From: Pseudoalteromonas prydzensis
Lineage (GTDB): Bacteria; Pseudomonadota; Gammaproteobacteria; Enterobacterales; Alteromonadaceae
DNA length: 64,000 nt
Assembly: GCF_001661495.1 (NCBI RefSeq)
Contig: NZ_BDDT01000002.1
Span: 372,001-436,000 of the forward strand
Direction of reading: 5' to 3'
Below the pieces are notes generated by a model that saw nothing but the letters and a program-made list of their open reading frames with translations, did no database searches and was not told the origin of the DNA. Below, piece after piece: positions 26,178 through 36,338 of this stretch. Each line of letters opens with the position of its first letter. The stretch's first letter is position 1. The position numbers and the translations under genes are program-made.

Positions 26178-29100
26178 CTACAAACCCGTAGCAAAGGTGA
26201 GGCGCATTTTAACTATGCCTTTAGCGACTAAACCTTGTTGTTGAACAGGCGTTAATGCTGGCTCTTGATTTTGGCTAAGCGCTTGATAAATAGGCTGCCA
26301 CTGTACCAGTGTTAGCCCTGTGCCTTGCAAAATGGCGTCACCTTGTTGCTGCCAATCAGCCAAAGTTTTATCACAGACCATCACCAGCTCACTTATCCCT
26401 AACTTGGCGACGTCGGTTAGTGTTAACTCAGCAGGTAGCGGTTGCTGCTGCGAAGCTAATAGCGGCTTTAATACTGGCAACCAGCTATTAACCTGCTCGA
26501 TGGCGGCGCGTTTAACGTGGTTTAAACGCTCCTCTATTTTTAATAGTTGGCCTTGGATCGGAGCAATTTGCCCGCGTGCCGATTTGAGTAGCTCTTCTGG
26601 TAAATCACGCAACCCCGAGAACTGGCCATTGCGTAAAGTGGTTTGCATGCTCTGGCGTTTGCTTTCAGCATCAGCGGGTAAATCCGCTATTGCATCGTCA
26701 ATCAGTTGTAACTTCATGATCAGTTTGGGTAATTCGGCAATATCACTTGTGTGCTCATACTCGGCAGTGGCACTACTGAGTAATTGTTGTAGCTGTTGGG
26801 CGCGTTGGTTTTGCTCGGCTAGGTTATTCACTAACTTCTCAAAGCGCTCTTTACAATTACGGTAGCTAGCTAAAATACTGCCTTGAATTTCTGGAAGTGG
26901 CAGCTGTTGTTCAGTGTGCAGGTTTAAGCCTACCTCCAACGCTAAAGCCGAAAGCTTATCCTGCGCTTTACCTAAATCGAGTTTGCGCAGGTAGTGTAAT
27001 AACGTATCACTGCCAGCTTGCTGCTCTTTTTGGCCTGTGGCACTGCTGGCATCCTCTTTTAATGCGCCATCTAAAATATGGCCAATGGTGCGCAACGTGT
27101 TGGTATATAAACTTTTTGGGAAATGAGCGATCGCGGCACAGTCTGTCTCAACGTCTTTGATTAAATCGGCGAGTCGAAGATTAATACGCTCGGCACTACG
27201 CTCGACAAATTCAGCAAATAAACAGGCTTGTTCAACCCGCTGATAAAGCGACATCGTTTTGTCTTCTAAATCAAGAATGTGCGCATCTTTAAGCGTAGGC
27301 TTACTGCCATTAAGTGGTTTAACCTTAGCGACCAAAGCCAATACTTCAGCGCGCTTATCAATAAGCCCCGCTAAAAGGTGAGCCTCATTGGGCTCGCTAA
27401 TATCCTCGAGCTTTTCTTCTTGCTGCTTAAGCGCATTAAAGAGTGCCTGTGCTTTTTCTAACTGCTCTTTGGCCTCAACCGTGGCATAGCCCAACTGGTT
27501 TTTGCCTAAAGGCGCGAACACTTCATTAATGCGGCCATAACCATATACGCGGCTCATCACTTCCACGTTGGCTTTGTAACTGTCCATAGCGTTACCGCTA
27601 AACCAGTTTTGCGCCTCGATAATGGCATTTTCTAAACGCGAACGTGGGTAACTTTCCCAAATGGCTTGTTTATCAGTTGGGTTAGTTAGGGTGAGTAAAT
27701 TCAGCTCACCACACCACCACATCCAGTCGTTAAACACGACTTTAGCAGTAATGCTGGTTTCGGCCACATAGGCAAAATAAAACTGTTGCTTAAAGCGCTC
27801 AAACTGCCACTTTTGTTGTTTGTTAGGGTGGGCAATGCGGGCTAAAAACAACGGGATTTGCGCAGTACTGCGCTGCACATTATTCAGCTCAGTAAATAAA
27901 CCCGCATGTTCATCAGCGGTGTAACCTTTGGCCATATAGCTGCCCGGCACTTTGAGTTTATCTAATAAACTGCTGAGTTCATCCACTGGCACACCGTGTT
28001 GCTGCTGTAAATCCAGTACACCGTTAAGTTCTGGGTGGGCAATAGCCAGCTGATACCAGCCTTTAAATAATAAGTCGCGATCAATGGGCGATAATTTACC
28101 ATCTACTTTTAGTGGCCATGCAATTAAACCGCGCTTTTGCAAGCGCTGGCGCCACTTATGAATTGCATCATTGGCAAAGGTGCTTAACGCATGCAACTTG
28201 TTATTAAACTTGGCGGTAAAGCTCTCAGTACTTAAGGTCACGCCATGTTGCTGGCAGGCCGCCAAACTTAAGCCAATACGCTCTAATTGGTCGGCTTCGC
28301 TTGGGTTGACATAATGCAGCAGTATGGCATCGCGTAATTCATTGCTGTCATCCAAGCGGCTGTATTGCTCCATTAAATGGGCAGAGGCCGTGAGCGCCAA
28401 GACGGGCGTGCGGCCACTTTGGCGGCTGTGTTCAGCAGCAAAGGTATGTAGCTTATTAAGCTCAGTCAGATTGCTCACCCAAGCAAATAAGGCTTTACCC
28501 TCTGGGTGTAACTTAAAGCCTTCTAAGGTAAATAGCCCACCTTGGCGGCTTTTTGGCTCAGTTAGTATCGCTAGTGGTGCGTCGTCGCTACCGGCTTTAT
28601 TGCTCAGTAAGCTTTCGTCATAGCGCCAGTTGTTATCCAATAAGCGAACAAAGCCGGTAACACGGGTTAAGGCTTTTATAATCGGTTTTTGGCTGCTTTG
28701 TTTAGCCAGTTCGGCCATCGCCTGTTCGTGGCCATCGCCCATGCTCGGGTCTTTAAAAATCAGCGAATTTTGCTGTGCGCTGCGATAACGTAAATCCAAA
28801 CGCAATAACATCGCCACACTGGGGCCAATATGGGTCGCTTCGCTGGCATCCAGCTCGGCGGTATCGCCGACTAATTTATGCCATAGAGCATCGGCGGCAA
28901 ATTCAATCGCCGGGTGGTCGTACAATAAACTCAGTAAATATTTAAACTCACCCTTGGATAACGGCAGCAACACCGCGCCTTTATCACCACTGGCGGCCAG
29001 CTCTTTAATTGAAAAGGTCCGCAAGTTATCGAGTAAGGTGTCTAGGCTCAGTGCTTGGTCAACGGCAGGGTATAACCATTCATCATTTTTACGCACAAAC

Positions 29101-30464
29101 TTAGCTTGCTCTAACGCTTGGCGGCACTGTAAGCGGTCGATGCTCAGTTTGCGGTAGTAAGCGGCAATCGGCTCTTGGTCTTCGTTTTTCAATGCCAGTA
29201 ATGCAGTAGCTTGGCTAACGTCAGCCAAACGCACCGGCAATTGGCCATACAGCAAACTACGACACTCGGCTAACAGCGCTTGGTCGCGGGTTTGAATACC
29301 TTCAATCGCGCCTTTGTCGAGCACATGTTTCGCCACACGGCCAGAGCCAGCCAGCACCGCTTCAAACAAATCACCGACATCATTAATGCTGCGGCCTGCT
29401 TGTTGAAATTGGTTAAGCACCGCATCGACATTGGCCATCACCACGTTAAACCAACCAAAGTTAGCGCCACTCATGGCGTAGGCGGCTTCAACTAAACCCG
29501 CTGGGTAATCAAAGCCCAGTTTGCCTGCTTTTAATAGGCTGGCGACATAGTCCGATACATCGGCAAAGGCGTTGTGCTCAAGTTCAACTAACTCAAAACG
29601 GCGCGCCACCGATTGAATTTCGCGCAGTTGCTGGCCCAAAAGGGGTGAACAGAGAGCCACATAACGCAGCCAAGGCAGTTTACGACGTGGATCTTCTTCT
29701 TTAATGGCTTTACCAATTAAGCGAATGGCTTGGCCATCGAGGCGTTTATCTTGCTCGTCTTCTAAACCAAAGGTGGCGGCTTCGGCCACGGTTTCTAGCT
29801 CGTCGAGCACCACTAACACATACTGCACACCAAAACGTTTGAGTACGTCGTAGGCGGCTTGCACTAAGCTCACCACTAAGGTTTGGTCGGTGTAAAGGTC
29901 TTCTTCGCTGTGGTTTTTATCGAGCTCAAGCGCAGCGGCCAATAGTGCAGCGTTAAAGCCAAACGGCATTAAACGCTCATAAGCTTGTTTGGCAATTTCA
30001 CTTTGAATGGAGCCATCAAAGGCTTGGGTCGCCAGTGGCAACAGCGCCTGATACAAACCAAAGGCAAACCAGTTATCGGAGTTTTGATAATCTGATGCCA
30101 CTTGCGAGTAGCGAATATACAGCGCTAAGTATTTATCTTGCGCTTCAGTGTTAAACAACTGCTGATCGTGCAACTGGCCTTGCTCGTCACGCACAAACCA
30201 GCCCTTAGAGCAGTCGTTAATTTGCGCCACTAACTCATGGCCCAAGCGAGATTTACCACGGCCCCATTCGGCTTCTACCGCAAATACATGGGCAAAGCGG
30301 TCGTCGTCATGGTCAACCGTGTGTAAAAAGGTTTGAAAGCGTTTAAAAAAACGGCTTTGGCCGACTAATGGGTCGCGCGGTGGGTAGTCCGACACACCGG
30401 TGGCGGCCCAGCGGTGTTGCTTGGCTAACTTATCAACCACCACATTATCTAATTCAAAACTCAT
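26178..30464 (-). CDS. Very large P-loop ATPase with coiled-coil C-terminus (defence operon)
   Basis: A 1428-aa protein. Walker A is AEWGRGKS near residue 66 and Walker B YVLVVLDELET near 214, in an N-terminal AAA/STAND-like ATPase domain of about 350 residues. The remainder is mostly helical; Gln/Glu/Leu-rich stretches (EQNQRAQQLQQLL, IKEERLNHVKRAAI-like) indicate coiled coils in the last 400 residues. In size and order it recalls the BREX BrxC/PglY ATPases, but the P-loop context differs and no PglZ is present. It is the central, largest gene of the operon, 12 bp after the preceding gene. Confidence 0.8.
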   Translation of the reverse strand: MSFELDNVVVDKLAKQHRWAATGVSDYPPRDPLVGQSRFFKRFQTFLHTVDHDDDRFAHVFAVEAEWGRGKSRLGHELVAQINDCSKGWFVRDEQGQLHDQQLFNTEAQDKYLALYIRYSQVASDYQNSDNWFAFGLYQALLPLATQAFDGSIQSEIAKQAYERLMPFGFNAALLAAALELDKNHSEEDLYTDQTLVVSLVQAAYDVLKRFGVQYVLVVLDELETVAEAATFGLEDEQDKRLDGQAIRLIGKAIKEEDPRRKLPWLRYVALCSPLLGQQLREIQSVARRFELVELEHNAFADVSDYVASLLKAGKLGFDYPAGLVEAAYAMSGANFGWFNVVMANVDAVLNQFQQAGRSINDVGDLFEAVLAGSGRVAKHVLDKGAIEGIQTRDQALLAECRSLLYGQLPVRLADVSQATALLALKNEDQEPIAAYYRKLSIDRLQCRQALEQAKFVRKNDEWLYPAVDQALSLDTLLDNLRTFSIKELAASGDKGAVLLPLSKGEFKYLLSLLYDHPAIEFAADALWHKLVGDTAELDASEATHIGPSVAMLLRLDLRYRSAQQNSLIFKDPSMGDGHEQAMAELAKQSSQKPIIKALTRVTGFVRLLDNNWRYDESLLSNKAGSDDAPLAILTEPKSRQGGLFTLEGFKLHPEGKALFAWVSNLTELNKLHTFAAEHSRQSGRTPVLALTASAHLMEQYSRLDDSNELRDAILLHYVNPSEADQLERIGLSLAACQQHGVTLSTESFTAKFNNKLHALSTFANDAIHKWRQRLQKRGLIAWPLKVDGKLSPIDRDLLFKGWYQLAIAHPELNGVLDLQQQHGVPVDELSSLLDKLKVPGSYMAKGYTADEHAGLFTELNNVQRSTAQIPLFLARIAHPNKQQKWQFERFKQQFYFAYVAETSITAKVVFNDWMWWCGELNLLTLTNPTDKQAIWESYPRSRLENAIIEAQNWFSGNAMDSYKANVEVMSRVYGYGRINEVFAPLGKNQLGYATVEAKEQLEKAQALFNALKQQEEKLEDISEPNEAHLLAGLIDKRAEVLALVAKVKPLNGSKPTLKDAHILDLEDKTMSLYQRVEQACLFAEFVERSAERINLRLADLIKDVETDCAAIAHFPKSLYTNTLRTIGHILDGALKEDASSATGQKEQQAGSDTLLHYLRKLDLGKAQDKLSALALEVGLNLHTEQQLPLPEIQGSILASYRNCKERFEKLVNNLAEQNQRAQQLQQLLSSATAEYEHTSDIAELPKLIMKLQLIDDAIADLPADAESKRQSMQTTLRNGQFSGLRDLPEELLKSARGQIAPIQGQLLKIEERLNHVKRAAIEQVNSWLPVLKPLLASQQQPLPAELTLTDVAKLGISELVMVCDKTLADWQQQGDAILQGTGLTLVQWQPIYQALSQNQEPALTPVQQQGLVAKGIVKMRLTFATGL

Positions 30465-30475
30465 ATTAAAATCCC

Positions 30476-31816
30476 TTAACTGTGTATTCTGTTAGCCGCG
30501 CTGGTGCGTTTTTTATTGGCATAGTTTGTTTGCGCCAGCAGCTTAATCGCCTGTTGTAAATATTGGCTTTTGTAGCCAAACAGCGGTGCGAGCGGCAGGC
30601 TGTAACAGGCATCGCTAAACTCGGGGTGAATGCGGTAATGGCCGGGTTCGCCGCGGCCTGCCTCTAAAAACTGCCAGATTTTTTTTGCCAATAATTCAGC
30701 AATGAGCGGGCTAAGCGCACGGTTTAAGTGCTGCATATCTTCTGCGCTATCGGTTAGTGCAGGGTAAAGGGCAATATTTAGCTCACTCAATAATTGCACT
30801 AAAAACTCGGCCAAACTGCCCAAGCCCACTTCATCACCGTCAATGCCTTGTACCGCCACATTCACTTGGCTTGGCGAAAAAGCGTTTTGACCGGCTGGCA
30901 GAGTCAGCAATAAACCGCCGCGCTGCTCGGCGGCCCACGCATCTTGCACAAAGCTCAGCAGGCTTAATAAAAACCACCAAGGCTGGTGGGCGAAGCGCTC
31001 AATAAGCTTCGCCTCATCATTGACAGGACGAGATACTAACAACCAGTCAGCATTAGGGTTTATCGGCTGATTGAAGTTGTATTCGCTAAACAAAGCGTCC
31101 GGCAGTGCCAGTAAACGACCATGGCACCAGTTGTTGGCGAGCTGTTTTGCACTAGTATCGACCGGTTGGATAGGCGTTAAAGTTTCGTTTTGCTCGCTCA
31201 AAGCGTGCAACTTAAAACAGGCACGCAAAATGCGGCATAACGCCGGAATAGCGGCGTTATCGTTTAGGCTGTGGCCGAGCAAATCTCGCTCTAGTTGCGC
31301 CAAGGGTCCCGCCGCTATTTGTGGCGCAGCCTCTGTAGTAACACCTATGCTTTCCAACTGCGTGAACACCCATTCACTGGCATTGCCCAGTTGCTGGATA
31401 AGCTTTACTAACACCTGCGGGTCACTCATGGCGCCTGCTTCACGGCAGCGGGCAGCGGCTAAATTCAGCCAGTGGGCACGTACTTCTGGATTTAAACCGA
31501 GTTGCGCCAATTGCCATTCGCCTAATTGGCTGAGTTCGTTATACGCATTCAGCAAAGGCTCGCTTAGGCAATAGGCGCTGTTTTTTTCATTGACATCGCC
31601 TGCTATATCACCAACTGCACCCGCCGCAATTGGCTGTAATAGTTTTTTAAGCGCAGGAATGGCGGCCAGTAACACGGCGGTTTTACTGGCCGCTAAGCCG
31701 CCACTAAACCAAAGCTGGCTAAGCAGTTGGCAACAGCCTTGCGCTGCCTCATGGCTTAACAGGCTTCTGGCTTGCGCGAGACTGCCCATGTTGCTGTCCT
31801 GAACAACGGCCACCAT
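30476..31816 (-). CDS. Unknown 446-aa protein between HsdS-like gene and ATPase
   Basis: An Ala/Leu-rich, largely helical cytoplasmic protein with no recognised motif. Two short stretches (WWFLLSLLSFVQDAW and GLLLTLPAGQ) suggest a folded alpha/beta core. It starts at an ATG three bases after the specificity-subunit stop and ends 12 bp before the giant ATPase, so it is co-transcribed and probably stoichiometric with them. Judging by the codons, the region is more GC-rich than the neighbouring specificity gene. Confidence 0.65.
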   Translation of the reverse strand: MVAVVQDSNMGSLAQARSLLSHEAAQGCCQLLSQLWFSGGLAASKTAVLLAAIPALKKLLQPIAAGAVGDIAGDVNEKNSAYCLSEPLLNAYNELSQLGEWQLAQLGLNPEVRAHWLNLAAARCREAGAMSDPQVLVKLIQQLGNASEWVFTQLESIGVTTEAAPQIAAGPLAQLERDLLGHSLNDNAAIPALCRILRACFKLHALSEQNETLTPIQPVDTSAKQLANNWCHGRLLALPDALFSEYNFNQPINPNADWLLVSRPVNDEAKLIERFAHQPWWFLLSLLSFVQDAWAAEQRGGLLLTLPAGQNAFSPSQVNVAVQGIDGDEVGLGSLAEFLVQLLSELNIALYPALTDSAEDMQHLNRALSPLIAELLAKKIWQFLEAGRGEPGHYRIHPEFSDACYSLPLAPLFGYKSQYLQQAIKLLAQTNYANKKRTSAANRIHS

Positions 31817-31818
31817 GG

Positions 31819-33351
31819 TTACTCCTCAGCCTCGGCTTGAGCAGCGCTTTCCAGCAAACGGTACAGCTCATCGATATCGCTAAACAGCGGAGTGGCACCG
31901 TCAACGGCGTAACCTTCACTGCTAAGCTTACTTAAAATCGCTTGATCTAAACTGTTGTCACAATCATCCAAAGCTTGTTGGGCTTGGATCAGTTGTTGCT
32001 CTGTCAATTGGCCTTCAATTAGGGATTCGACGAGGGTTTTGGCGGCGCTTGTGAGTGACTTTGATAGATTTACGGCACTTATTTGCTCTATCAGTAATTT
32101 ATCAATCTCTGTTTGAAACTCTTGCGGCGCTTTCCATATAGCAATTGAACTTAATTCCTCGGTATTTATATTTAGCTGCACAGCACCATTTTCTAATCGT
32201 CGAAATTGTTGCTGGCCCACCCAAGAATTTAAGTACCAACTAACGTAAGCAGGTAGATACGATTTTGTTGCTAGTTTGCATTTAATAATGAAAGACCCAT
32301 ACCAATATTTTGCATGTTCAGCAGCTACATAAGTTGTTACGCCGACTGTACCACTTCGCGTGATTAGAATATCGCCTTCTTCAACATAAGCAGTTTTAAG
32401 TTCATCTTTTAAGGACTTACTCAGATAAACTATATCGTCTTGATTAATTCTGTTAGGTGATAGAGCGTTACCACGAATAAAAGGTAAGCCCTCAGAGTTT
32501 ACGTAGTTTGCAGCTATAGATGCGCCGTATTTAAAACCCGAGCAGATACTCCCAAAGCTTTCAAATTCATTATTGAATTGAGCATAAAGATCAAGATGCT
32601 TCTTTGCATAGTAACGCGCATCTAATCTATTTTCCGTCAAAAATTCTAAGGTCGCTTTTGAGTGCTTAGCTTCCCCTATCACGGGCTTTGAGGTCGGAAT
32701 TTGGTTTTCAAAGAACGCTAATTTGACTTCCAACCGCTTAGCCCAAGCGCGCAGTTGCTCGGCTTGGCGAACTTTATTCCCGATGTATTTTTGGGTGAGA
32801 GGAACAAATAAAGGAATTTCCAGTTCTCGGATAATATCTAGGGTGAGTTTACCTTGAACGATCGTAGTCACATGACGTTCAATCGCTTTATTAAGTTGTT
32901 TACTTTTGAGTATTGCAACCAGATAGTCGCCATCGATCTTTTCATGATTAATCGATACTGCAATTAGGTTTTGACTAACGTTAACTTCGCAGCCTGCTGG
33001 TACCTTCGCTATCTCGCCAGTTGTTCCAACCTTAGAAATGACGATGTCACCGCCGATGAGTTTAGTCTTATATTCCTCCTCATGTTTCCATAGGGGAATC
33101 TTTATTGCGTTTTCAATGTCAACTGTTAAACCATCAAAGTCTGATATACGTAAAAACGGTATTCCGGCATCGCCATACAAATGTGATGGCATATCAAAAA
33201 CACCTTTTTTGATGAAATTTGTTACTTTTGATAACTGAGCGTGGTTATGCTTCTTAATAGAATTTTCAGCTTCTAAGTAAATAGGATCATAAAAGCTAGC
33301 GTCTATTCTTGAACCAATCAAACTGGCAGAAATTCGTTCAACAAACATCAC
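31819..33351 (-). CDS. Type I-like specificity subunit (HsdS) with two target recognition domains
   Basis: A 510-aa protein with two TRD-like halves. In the first (about 20-205), GIPFLRISDF, GDIVISKVGTTGEIAKVP and VQGKLTLDIIRELEIPL are typical; in the second (about 255-430), GLPFIRGNALSP, EGDILITRSGTVGVTTYV and LNINTEELSSIAIW. Each half is followed by a helical conserved region. An unusual about 80-residue acidic tail follows. It should direct the adjacent methyltransferase to a bipartite site. Its GTG/ATG start overlaps the methyltransferase stop. Confidence 0.88.
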   Translation of the reverse strand: MMFVERISASLIGSRIDASFYDPIYLEAENSIKKHNHAQLSKVTNFIKKGVFDMPSHLYGDAGIPFLRISDFDGLTVDIENAIKIPLWKHEEEYKTKLIGGDIVISKVGTTGEIAKVPAGCEVNVSQNLIAVSINHEKIDGDYLVAILKSKQLNKAIERHVTTIVQGKLTLDIIRELEIPLFVPLTQKYIGNKVRQAEQLRAWAKRLEVKLAFFENQIPTSKPVIGEAKHSKATLEFLTENRLDARYYAKKHLDLYAQFNNEFESFGSICSGFKYGASIAANYVNSEGLPFIRGNALSPNRINQDDIVYLSKSLKDELKTAYVEEGDILITRSGTVGVTTYVAAEHAKYWYGSFIIKCKLATKSYLPAYVSWYLNSWVGQQQFRRLENGAVQLNINTEELSSIAIWKAPQEFQTEIDKLLIEQISAVNLSKSLTSAAKTLVESLIEGQLTEQQLIQAQQALDDCDNSLDQAILSKLSSEGYAVDGATPLFSDIDELYRLLESAAQAEAEE

Positions 33352-35489
33352 TCACCCCGCTTATAAGCCGAGACGATCTTATCCAGATCGTTAGCGACAC
33401 CGGCGTTATAGTCTTCGATATTGTTTTTCACCACATAACCTAAGGTTTCGGCCACCGCCATAAACACCTCGGTTTGTGGCTCGGGTAAAAACTGCTCGGG
33501 CTGATTAGGGTTAGCGTGGCGCTTTTGCAAATACAAAATCGAGGTTTTGGCGCCAGTGCCAGAGAGCTTAAAGCAGTCGCTCGGTAATGAGATCACCGCT
33601 TTGACGATGGCTTTACCGCCCACAAACTCGCCGGTTTGTTCGTCTTTTTTGCCCATAATGTACTCGCGCACATACCTATCGCCTGAGTTACACAAAATGC
33701 CATCGGGCAAAACAATCATTAAGCGGCCTCCGGGTTTGAGCAGTTGCAGGCAGCGGTCGATAAACAGCACTGCGGGGTCAATGGTGGCGCCGACTTGTTT
33801 CCAATTGCCTTTGCCATCGGGTTTGCTGCCAAGCGCTAGGCCTGAAGTGCTGGGATGTAAGCTGTAAACAGGGTTTTTATCACTGCCACCAGTTTTACGT
33901 AAATCGGTGCGGTAACCGGCCCATTTGGGCGTGCCGTCGTCGTTTAGGTATAAATCGCCGGTATCGTCCCACTTCATTTTTAGGTGGTCGTAGTAAGCGT
34001 TGTAGCTTTCGACCACTTTTTCCGCTGGGCGAAAGCCACCCAGCACTTGTTCCATATGGCGTTCATAGTCTTTTTTGGATTCTTGCTCATTTTTACCAAA
34101 ACTTGGGGAGCCAAAAGGGGGGTTGGTGCAGATTAAATCAAAGCTATTTGGCTGGAGTGCTTGCGTAACTAATGAATCTTGGGTTTGGAAGATCTGAGCT
34201 TTTGGCGCGCCTTGCAAAGCCATATTTACTCTTGCCAGCATCACCATTCGAGGTGTCGAATCTGCTCCAGTAAAACCATGATTTTTTAATTTTTCCTTTA
34301 ACTTTTCTTTATCAACATCCGGCATGCCTATTTCATTATCAATGAGTTTTTGCAATTGACTTAATACCACAGAGCCAAAGCCAAAAGATCCGCAAGTAGG
34401 ATCACAGAAACGGAAATCGCCATTAGATAAACGAGCTAACTCTGTGCTGTCGGATGCGATATCATGTAGCGCTATTTCAACCATCGCCTGCTTAACTGGA
34501 TTGGGGGTGAGGTAAACACCATTCCCACCCTTTGAGTCGAAATTTGCGCGTAAAAAAACATCAAACACACGGCCTAACAAGTCACCGGAAACATGACCCA
34601 AATTCCCCTGCGCATGAACAATATTACCGCGATTATCGGTTACCGGACCGAGGTCTTGAATTGCTTTTAGTAGCGAAATAAAGTTTTCTGGCCGATTTAG
34701 GTTTATGTGTACTCGTTCTGAAAAGATCGGATTTTTAGTGCCATCATCTGTGACAACAATATAGTCTTCATGACTTTTTAGTGTTTCGAAAGCGTCACGT
34801 ATTAATTCAACCGCTTGTGCGCCATGCTGTTCAACATATTGCCAAGTAAAGACTTCACTGAGCACGTATTCATTTCCGCTCTTTGACTTGAAAGTCATAC
34901 TTTCATCATGATGAACTCGGAAACTTTCTAGGAAAAGTAGTTTGGCTACTTCTTCAATGATAGCGTTTTTGTCATCCACATTATCTCTGGTAAATCTGAA
35001 TACAGACTCATGCCAGAAATTTAGCTTTTTCATCAAGTCGGTATATGTCTTCATTGACCATCTGAAAGTTTGATCCCTTTCAATGGTTTTGTATTCTTTC
35101 AGTTCATTTAAAGTGGGGAGTTTGTCAACAGCAATAGTTCCTTGTGAGCTAAACAAGCGTACATATTGAGTTTTTTGACCATCGGTAAGTGCTGCGAATA
35201 TTGGCCATAGCTCTACGTCAGTATCTCCTAGCAATTCGATGACTAAGAGCTCTAATTTTGCAAAGTCAGAAGCATACTCCCAATTGTCTGAATTTAAAGC
35301 CACTAGCATTACGGTAGGAGTTAAATTCCCTTCAACCAAACCTTGAATAAGACCTGCCTTGGCCAGTTCATGCTCGGGTAGTTCAACCAAAGGCTGGGTG
35401 AACTCGGTGTGCTGCTTTACAAGCTGATTAAAGAGCTGTTCAAGCTGCTGCTTTGGGTCTGTTTTTTTTGCTTTTGCTTCTTTTGCCAT
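33348..35489 (-). CDS. N6-adenine DNA methyltransferase (HsdM-like)
   Basis: A 713-aa gamma-type adenine methyltransferase. The SAM-binding motif I CDPTCGSFGFGS is near residue 364 and catalytic motif IV TNPPFGSP near 453; GGRLMIVLPDGIL and a helical N-terminal domain (about 1-330) complete the HsdM pattern. It probably marks host DNA so that the system spares it. There is no HsdR gene anywhere in the island. The start has no strong ribosome binding site, and an 86-bp gap precedes it, so a separate promoter is possible. Confidence 0.92.
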   Translation of the reverse strand: MAKEAKAKKTDPKQQLEQLFNQLVKQHTEFTQPLVELPEHELAKAGLIQGLVEGNLTPTVMLVALNSDNWEYASDFAKLELLVIELLGDTDVELWPIFAALTDGQKTQYVRLFSSQGTIAVDKLPTLNELKEYKTIERDQTFRWSMKTYTDLMKKLNFWHESVFRFTRDNVDDKNAIIEEVAKLLFLESFRVHHDESMTFKSKSGNEYVLSEVFTWQYVEQHGAQAVELIRDAFETLKSHEDYIVVTDDGTKNPIFSERVHINLNRPENFISLLKAIQDLGPVTDNRGNIVHAQGNLGHVSGDLLGRVFDVFLRANFDSKGGNGVYLTPNPVKQAMVEIALHDIASDSTELARLSNGDFRFCDPTCGSFGFGSVVLSQLQKLIDNEIGMPDVDKEKLKEKLKNHGFTGADSTPRMVMLARVNMALQGAPKAQIFQTQDSLVTQALQPNSFDLICTNPPFGSPSFGKNEQESKKDYERHMEQVLGGFRPAEKVVESYNAYYDHLKMKWDDTGDLYLNDDGTPKWAGYRTDLRKTGGSDKNPVYSLHPSTSGLALGSKPDGKGNWKQVGATIDPAVLFIDRCLQLLKPGGRLMIVLPDGILCNSGDRYVREYIMGKKDEQTGEFVGGKAIVKAVISLPSDCFKLSGTGAKTSILYLQKRHANPNQPEQFLPEPQTEVFMAVAETLGYVVKNNIEDYNAGVANDLDKIVSAYKRGE

Positions 35490-35575
35490 GATGTTTATTT
35501 CATTCTTTTATTAAGTCGTTCAACGATGCCTTTGGGTTGGTTGCGGGTGACTAAACCTGCCAATTCACCAACGCG

Positions 35576-35959
35576 CTAATTCAGTAAAATCAGCAAGGGC
35601 CCTTTAATGTCTAATTGTGGGTGTTGATGCGCCAGTTTGCGTATTTGTTGTTCGCTTGTGGTGATACCTGCTGGCAGCTTTTTTAAAACCTGTGCCAACG
35701 GCATGCGACCACCGGCTTGTTGCAGAAGTGACACTAAATGCGCTGCAATATCAGGGGTTATCTGATAGGCCGATGACAATTCATTTTGCTGATTTTTTTG
35801 GGATAATGACGCAAGCCAAAGCGCGACTTGCGTTTGACTAAAGCCGAGTGATTGCCAGAGTGCATAGTGCTCACTAAACACTAATTCCGCACTTTTTGGT
35901 GCAATGCTTTGCTGCGAGATTAGCTGCATTAAATCATATTGAAAAGAGCTAATTGCCAT
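35576..35959 (-). CDS. Small unknown protein (defence operon)
   Basis: A 127-aa helical protein rich in Gln and Leu (FQYDLMQLISQQSI, QTQVALWLASLSQK). A possible helix-turn-helix in the last third (GGRMPLAQVLKKLPAGITTSE, by its pattern) suggests DNA binding, but I recognise no family. Its start codon overlaps the stop of the AlpA-like gene, so the two are translationally coupled. It may serve as a co-regulator. Confidence 0.6.
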   Translation of the reverse strand: MAISSFQYDLMQLISQQSIAPKSAELVFSEHYALWQSLGFSQTQVALWLASLSQKNQQNELSSAYQITPDIAAHLVSLLQQAGGRMPLAQVLKKLPAGITTSEQQIRKLAHQHPQLDIKGPLLILLN

Positions 35960-36153
35960 TAAATATCCTTATTTATTGTCGTGATAAGTTTTTGTTCTTC
36001 AATCCATTGCTCTAAATCTACGCGTTTAAAGCGCCAACTTCCACCCACCTTAAAGCCGGGTAATTTTCCTTCACTTGCAAGACGGTATGCTGTCTTTTCA
36101 TTTAGCTTTAAGTACGAAGCGACCTCTTGAATGGTCAAAATATCATCGGCCAT
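35959..36153 (-). CDS. AlpA/excisionase-type HTH DNA-binding protein
   Basis: A 64-aa MerR-like HTH_17 protein: ILTIQEVASYLKLNEKTAYRL, then GKLPGFKVGGSWRFKRVDLE, the classic AlpA/Xis fold. It is the first gene of the minus-strand defence operon and is divergent from the 42-aa peptide gene, so it is likely an autoregulator of the 185-bp shared promoter region. Excisionase-like activity is possible, but no integrase lies nearby. Confidence 0.85.
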   Translation of the reverse strand: MADDILTIQEVASYLKLNEKTAYRLASEGKLPGFKVGGSWRFKRVDLEQWIEEQKLITTINKDI

Positions 36154-36338
36154 GTTTAACTCTGCATGTGAACAAATTGATAGTATGAGAAAATTGAGGA
36201 ATTAGCAATTGATCTCAATTGGCTTTTTTGTTTCCAAAATGCCTGAAGTCAGAATTAAATAGCAAAGTTATAGTTTTACTTGAAGCAATGGCAGAGCTGT
36301 TGGTTCTTTATTACTAATTAACTATTGAGGATATTATT

